The translations under genes and the position numbers were made by a program. DNA of 6,363 nucleotides from Acidobacteriota bacterium (GTDB lineage Bacteria; Acidobacteriota; Blastocatellia; Pyrinomonadales; Pyrinomonadaceae): assembly GCA_020853255.1 (NCBI GenBank), contig JADYZI010000421.1, forward strand, positions 1 to 6,363, in the 5' to 3' direction. Each line of letters starts with the position of its first letter. The first letter of the stretch is position 1. This document shows, in pieces, positions 1-6,363 of the stretch. The notes under the pieces are model-generated. The model saw nothing but the letters and a program-made list of their open reading frames with translations. It was not told the DNA's origin and searched no databases.

Positions 1-661
1 AGATCAACCCTGAGAGTTCGGCCCGGCGGACGGCTTCGAGGCGGGAGTGGGCGTTTAGTTTTTTGAGGATATGTTGGATGTGGTTATCGACCGTGTTGCG
101 GCTGATATGAAGGCTGCCGGCGATCGACCGACTCGTCTGGCCCGTTCCGAGCAATTTCAGGATCTCTGTCTCCCTCAGGGTCAATTCGGTTTCGCTCAGC
201 GCTGAGTTGGTCGTATGGATAAGGGCCGCTGCCTCTTCTTTGGGAAGTTTGACCTCCGTCACCAGAAAATCTCTCACCGTTAGCTCCAATCGTTTGCGCA
301 CGTCTATTGCCCGAAGGATGTGAACGGTGTACGGCTCCTTTGAGTTGTTCTCCGATGCGATGAGAACGGACATATTGCACCACTGCTTCCCATCTTGTGT
401 TTCCACCCGCAGGTCAAAATGGTGAACCGGGTGACGCTTGTTCGCGGCCTGTTTTATCGAACAATCTTCCGAGCAGACCTTCCCGCATTCGTCCATTCCC
501 TTAACTACATGATGACAACCCTGCCCGATCGCTCTTGCGGCATTTATCCCGAATAGTGATGCCGCTGAATCGTTCCATGCGACGATGCATCCCGCACTAT
601 TGGTCGCAAAGGCAGCGTCCGCCGTACCTTCCACAAGCTCACAGATACTTCTTAGCCGCAT
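1..661 (-). CDS. PAS domain / LuxR-type HTH transcriptional regulator (3' end cut by window)
   Basis: Reading the minus strand from ATG at 661 gives 220 uninterrupted codons running off the left edge. An in-frame TAG lies just upstream, so only this ATG or the GTG at 664 can start it; GGAGG lies 6 nt before the ATG. Residues about 5-125 look like a PAS sensor domain (AGCIVAWNDSAASLFG, then a GxGCHHV turn) with a cysteine cluster C49, C59, C63, C67. Residues about 158-219 are a LuxR/GerE helix-turn-helix (LTLRETEILKLLGTGQ, ISRNTVDNHIQHILKKL, then RLEAVRRAELSGLI). The C-terminus matches where such proteins normally end, so only a few residues are probably missing. There is no receiver domain, so signal input should come through the PAS domain itself. 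Its position back to back with the nar genes suggests, but does not prove, that it controls them. The exact ligand (heme, Fe-S, none) is unknown. Confidence 0.9.
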   Translation of the reverse strand, partial: MRLRSICELVEGTADAAFATNSAGCIVAWNDSAASLFGINAARAIGQGCHHVVKGMDECGKVCSEDCSIKQAANKRHPVHHFDLRVETQDGKQWCNMSVLIASENNSKEPYTVHILRAIDVRKRLELTVRDFLVTEVKLPKEEAAALIHTTNSALSETELTLRETEILKLLGTGQTSRSIAGSLHISRNTVDNHIQHILKKLNAHSRLEAVRRAELSGLI

Positions 662-667
662 CACCTA

Positions 668-672
668 CCTCC
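668..672 (-). promoter_or_regulatory. Ribosome binding site of the PAS-LuxR gene
   Basis: On the minus strand GGAGG is followed by 6 nt and then ATG at 661. The spacing is ideal for the ATG and too short (3 nt) for the overlapping GTG at 664, so it decides the start. Confidence 0.75.
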
Positions 673-680
673 ACTATAAA

Positions 681-708
681 AATGATACCAACATACCATT
701 GTACCCAA
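681..708. repeat. Imperfect inverted repeat and 8-bp direct repeats over the PAS-LuxR promoter
   Basis: Positions 681-700 form an inverted repeat: left arm AATGATA, 6-nt spacer, right arm TACCATT, with 6 of 7 arm positions pairing. The same stretch also reads as three consecutive 8-bp units, ATACCAAC, ATACCATT and GTACCCAA (685-708). It overlaps the putative -10 and start site of the leftward gene, which is where a repressor or autoregulator would bind. No protein can be assigned to it from sequence alone. Confidence 0.4.
698..703 (-). promoter_or_regulatory. Putative -10 element for the PAS-LuxR gene
   Basis: The minus strand reads TACAAT here, five of six matches to TATAAT. It would start transcription near 691 and give a leader of about 30 nt that includes the GGAGG. 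The upstream -35 is poor (TTTTGG at 17-nt spacing or TTGGCG at 15 nt), so the promoter may need an activator or be weak. Assigned by eye only. Confidence 0.4.
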
Positions 709-744
709 ATTACGTTCTCGCCAAAATACTAATCAGGACAAACA

Positions 745-750
745 TATACT
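745..750 (+). promoter_or_regulatory. Putative -10 element for the rrf2-cytochrome-narGH unit
   Basis: TATACT (five of six matches to TATAAT) lies 19 nt before the rrf2 ATG, predicting a start site near 757 and a leader of only about 13 nt. At 16-18 nt upstream there is no TTGACA-like -35 (the sequence is CCAAAA-like), so the promoter may depend on an activator. I looked for an FNR/CRP-type TTGAT-N4-ATCAA box near 716 and did not find one. Confidence 0.4.
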
Positions 751-751
751 C

Positions 752-771
752 TTTTCCGATTTTCCGAAAAT
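752..771. repeat. Tandem TTTTCCGA repeat merging into a perfect palindrome at the rrf2 start codon
   Basis: TTTTCCGA occurs twice in tandem (752-759 and 760-767). The second copy is part of a perfect 13-bp palindrome, ATTTTC-C-GAAAAT (759-771), which includes the first two bases of the rrf2 ATG. It lies just downstream of the putative -10, at or after the expected transcription start. This is a natural place for an operator, possibly for autoregulation by the Rrf2 protein. The repeats are directly visible; the operator role is inference. Confidence 0.5.
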
Positions 772-1228
772 GATCCTGTCGAAGACCACTGGTTATGGCG
801 TTAAAGCCCTGGCCTATCTGGCCGGTAAAGATGACTCGATGGTTTGCGGGCTTCAGGAGATCGCCGATACACAGGGTATTCCTCCCATCTATTTGAGAAA
901 GATCTTAGGTGAACTTCGCCGGCATCGACTCTTGCGGTCGATAAAAGGTGTTCATGGAGGTTACGCCCTTTCCCGAACGCCTGAAAGCATAACGGTCTGG
1001 GAAGTGAATCAGATCCTTGCTCCTGACCCTTACTTTGACGGGTGCATTTTGGGATTCGGCCCTTGCAGGCCAACCAACACATGCTGTTCGCACGAAAAGT
1101 GGCAGCACATCCGGCGTGAGTACCTTGAGCTTATGGAAACCACGACGATAGCCAAAATAGCTGAGTCGCTCAAAGAACGAAACCGCCTGGACGAATCGAA
1201 CGAGATCGAGATCTACGGCAACGCGTGA
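770..1228 (+). CDS. Rrf2-family transcriptional regulator (NsrR/IscR-like)
   Basis: A 152-residue protein of normal Rrf2 length, starting MILSKTTGYGVKALAYLAG, the usual N-terminal helix of the family. The winged helix-turn-helix covers about residues 25-68, with the recognition region IPPIYLRKILGELRR and the wing KGVHGGYALSR. C92, C99 and C105 (C-x6-C-x5-C, plus an adjacent C106 and H108) lie where IscR and NsrR bind their Fe-S cluster. A redox-, NO- or iron-sensing role is therefore likely, but the exact sensor class cannot be fixed from sequence. The ATG has no clear Shine-Dalgarno and the predicted leader is very short, so translation may be weak or near-leaderless. The gene is first in the run with cytochrome c and narGH, so it may regulate its own operon. 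Related Rrf2 proteins that act without a cluster are the main alternative. Confidence 0.92.
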   Translation: MILSKTTGYGVKALAYLAGKDDSMVCGLQEIADTQGIPPIYLRKILGELRRHRLLRSIKGVHGGYALSRTPESITVWEVNQILAPDPYFDGCILGFGPCRPTNTCCSHEKWQHIRREYLELMETTTIAKIAESLKERNRLDESNEIEIYGNA

Positions 1229-1230
1229 GG
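1227..1230 (+). promoter_or_regulatory. Ribosome binding site of the cytochrome c gene
   Basis: GAGG overlaps the rrf2 stop codon TGA (1226-1228). It lies 7 nt before a GTG (1238) and 10 nt before the adjacent ATG (1241), so either start is feasible and they differ by one residue. The overlap of stop and Shine-Dalgarno suggests coupled translation. Confidence 0.55.
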
Positions 1231-1240
1231 ATCAAACGTG

Positions 1241-2136
1241 ATGAAGACTTTAATTGAAGAACTTTATTGGGATCTGTTTAGCAAGGCCACGAGGCGCTCC
1301 GCGTGCGCCGTGCTTTGGGTATCGCTCCTGGTCCTTTTCTCTTCGAGTTTGGCAATTGGGCAGGCGGACGGCCAGAAATTATTCGAGAGCCGCTGTTACA
1401 GTTGCCATAACATTGGCGGCGGCGATAAGCAGGGACCGGACCTCAAAGGCTTAACTGACCGGCGAACGAACGAGTGGATCACTGAATTCACCAAATCCCC
1501 CGTTGCTATGAGAAGTAAGGACCCGGTTGCGGCCGAACTTTTCAAAAAGTTTGCACCGACGATCATGCCGGACCAATCTCTGACGCCGGACGAATTAACG
1601 GCGATCATCGATCTGATAAAGAATCTTTCCGCAAAGAACGAAATGTTCGTTCCCGCCGGAGCAAAGCTCGCTCGGGCAATTGTTCCGGGAGACATCGAGG
1701 CCGGGCAGAAGCTTTTTACGGGACAGACAAAACTCGCGAATGGCGCGGCATCGTGCAACTCATGCCATGGCGTTAGCGGCACCGGTGTGTTGGGCGGAGG
1801 AACGCTCGGGCCCGATCTGACGGCCGCAAATATCAAATATCGCGATCCGGAGCTTATCTCGATCCTTCAAAATCCGAACTTCCCGACCATGAACACCATC
1901 TTCAGCAACCATAAGCTTACGGACGAAGAGGTCGTGCAGCTGTTCGCATTTTTGCAGAACGCCAAGCTGACGCATCCGAATGCCGCCGTTGTGCCAACGC
2001 AAGCGGCAGCGACGACTCAGCCGGGCTTTCTGATCCTTGGGTTTGGCACTGCAACTCTCGCACTTATCGTTATGAATCTGTTTTGGCGAAGGCGAAGCCA
2101 CGGCGTTCGCCGGGATATGGTTCGGAGGGCAAAAAT

Positions 2137-2140
<4 letters not shown>
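1241..2140 (+). CDS. Membrane-anchored diheme cytochrome c of the nar operon (NarC-like in position)
   Basis: This 299-residue protein (300 if GTG 1238 is used) carries electrons through two c-type hemes. Residues about 18-41 are a signal or N-terminal membrane segment (basic TRRSA, then hydrophobic [17 protein letters not shown]). Heme site 1 is CYSCH (C52, C55, H56), followed by GPDLKGL and a likely axial methionine M109 in the [13 protein letters not shown] stretch. Heme site 2 is CNSCH (C172, C175, H176), followed by GPDLT and candidate ligand M217 in [10 protein letters not shown]-terminal helix (about 262-282, [21 protein letters not shown]) ending in an RRR cluster should anchor it with the hemes in the periplasm. 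Each half is a class I cytochrome c fold, so the protein looks like a duplicated domain. It lies 12 bp after rrf2 and overlaps narG by 4 bp, so it belongs to the nitrate reductase unit. Thermus nar operons also begin with a diheme cytochrome gene, narC; homology to it is not established here. Confidence 0.9.
2124..2129 (+). promoter_or_regulatory. Ribosome binding site of narG
   Basis: GGAGGG, 7 nt before ATG 2137, is a strong Shine-Dalgarno inside the last codons of the cytochrome gene. It selects this ATG over the in-frame TTG at 2083, which would add 18 residues encoded wholly inside the cytochrome gene and unlike any NarG N-terminus. Confidence 0.85.
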
Positions 2141-5778
<3,638 letters not shown>

Positions 5779-5779
5779 A

Positions 5780-5785
5780 GAAGGA
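5780..5785 (+). promoter_or_regulatory. Ribosome binding site of narH
   Basis: GAAGGA ends 8 nt before ATG 5794, directly after the narG stop codon. It supports this start, which also gives the expected NarH N-terminus. Confidence 0.7.
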
Positions 5786-5793
5786 CAAAGATT

Positions 5794-6363
5794 ATGGATG
5801 TCAGACTGCAGATCTCAATGGTTTTTCACCTCGACAAGTGCATCGGATGCCACACTTGTTCCATCGCCTGCAAAAATGTTTGGACCGACCGCAAAGGCGC
5901 CGAATATATGTGGTGGAACAACGTCGAAACAAAGCCGGGCACTGGTTATCCGACAAAATGGGAAGATCAAAGCAAATATAAAGGCGGTTGGGAACAAAAG
6001 AACGGCGGCGACCCGGAACTTAAGATGGGCAACCGTTCCTCGCGGCTGCTGAATATCTTTCACAATCCCGCCCTGCCGCGAATGGACGATTACTATGAGC
6101 CGTTCACGTACAAGTACCAGGATCTATTTGATTCGCCGGAAGGTGCCGATCAGCCAACCGCCCGCCCGATCTCGATGGTCACCGGAAAATTCATGGACAT
6201 CGAAGCCGGCCCGAATTGGGATGATGATCTCGGCGGTTCGCCCGTCTATGCAGAAAATGATCCGAATTTCAAGGACCTCACCCCGCAGGAACAGCAGGAG
6301 CTCTTTGACGTAGAGCGCCTGGTGTTCTTTTATCTCCCGCGCATCTGCAACCACTGCCTCAAT
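5794..6363 (+). CDS. narH: Respiratory nitrate reductase beta subunit NarH (3' part outside window)
   Basis: The first 190 codons of the iron-sulfur subunit that carries electrons to NarG are present, roughly the first third to 40 percent of a protein usually near 500 residues. The first ferredoxin-type motif is complete: C16-x2-C19-x2-C22-x3-C26 in LDKCIGCHTCSIACKNVW. NarH-specific blocks follow: WWNNVETKPGTGYPT (about 40-54), KYKGGWE, DDYYEPFTYKYQ and GPNWDDDLGG. The visible part ends in RICNHCLN, with C185 and C188 being the first two cysteines of the next cluster motif; the rest lie past the edge. The gene begins 15 bp after narG with its own Shine-Dalgarno. No frameshift or unusual residue is seen in the visible portion. 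Confidence 0.97.
   Translation, partial: MDVRLQISMVFHLDKCIGCHTCSIACKNVWTDRKGAEYMWWNNVETKPGTGYPTKWEDQSKYKGGWEQKNGGDPELKMGNRSSRLLNIFHNPALPRMDDYYEPFTYKYQDLFDSPEGADQPTARPISMVTGKFMDIEAGPNWDDDLGGSPVYAENDPNFKDLTPQEQQELFDVERLVFFYLPRICNHCLN

Noticed and set aside
84..383. A 99-codon minus-strand open frame inside the PAS-LuxR gene.
   Set aside because: It is out of frame with the clear LuxR helix-turn-helix reading and is of low complexity, rich in Arg, Gly and Ser.
700..730. A possible FNR/CRP box upstream of the rrf2 promoter, expected near 716.
   Set aside because: No TTGAT-N4-ATCAA or TGTGA-N6-TCACA pattern is present, even allowing a few mismatches.
535..773. Two short plus-strand open frames (62-65 codons) crossing the divergent intergenic region.
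   Set aside because: They lie opposite the N-terminus of the PAS-LuxR gene, have no Shine-Dalgarno or recognisable features, and run through the promoter region.
1396..1836. A 146-codon minus-strand open frame opposite the cytochrome gene.
   Set aside because: The plus-strand frame holds two CxxCH sites and a full cytochrome architecture; the antisense product has no coherent domain.
2083..2136. An 18-residue N-terminal extension of NarG from an in-frame TTG, containing an RR pair that could be taken for a Tat signal.
   Set aside because: The segment is coding sequence of the cytochrome C-terminus in another frame, lacks the Tat pattern and a hydrophobic stretch, and a strong GGAGGG sits 7 nt before ATG 2137.
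5779..5793. A terminator or hairpin between narG and narH.
   Set aside because: The gap is only 15 bp, with a Shine-Dalgarno and no inverted repeat or T-run.

Overview
The window holds the upstream part of a respiratory nitrate reductase (nar) locus and its probable regulators. There are five protein genes, two of them cut by the window edges. A PAS-LuxR regulator lies on the minus strand (1-661, C-terminal end just missing). A short divergent intergenic region follows (662-769). A plus-strand gene run then covers an Rrf2-family regulator (770-1228), a membrane-anchored diheme cytochrome c (1241-2140), narG (2137-5778) and the first 190 codons of narH (5794 to the window end). The plus-strand genes are tightly packed: 9-12 bp between the first two, a 4-bp ATGA overlap between cytochrome c and narG, and 15 bp between narG and narH. 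They are therefore probably one transcription unit. narJ and narI would be expected just past the right edge but are not visible.

How the parts likely work together: NarG (Mo-bisMGD and FS0 cluster) reduces nitrate to nitrite and receives electrons through the Fe-S clusters of NarH. The cytochrome has a signal sequence, two CxxCH heme sites and a C-terminal membrane helix, so its heme domain should face the periplasm. It could pass electrons between the quinol pool or bc1-type complex and Nar or a downstream nitrogen-oxide reductase. A diheme cytochrome gene ahead of narGH recalls the narC-narG-narH order known from Thermus. The Rrf2 protein carries the cysteine cluster typical of Fe-S members of that family (NsrR/IscR-like). 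The divergent PAS-LuxR protein also has a four-cysteine cluster in its PAS domain. The locus is thus flanked by two candidate redox, NO or oxygen sensors.

The 105-bp divergent region contains a recognisable -10 element for each direction and two compact repeat structures. One sits on the PAS-LuxR promoter. The other is a tandem repeat plus perfect palindrome that runs into the rrf2 start codon. These are the best operator candidates and the least explained part of the window.

Organism: a Gram-negative-type or otherwise diderm bacterium of moderate GC with SD-led genes. The gene order and protein character would fit Acidobacteriota or a similar deep environmental lineage, but this is an impression from protein style and not demonstrable from the window. 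I see no mobile elements, CRISPR arrays, RNA genes or convincing terminators. Most of the content belongs to known families; the novelty lies in the regulatory arrangement and the cytochrome.
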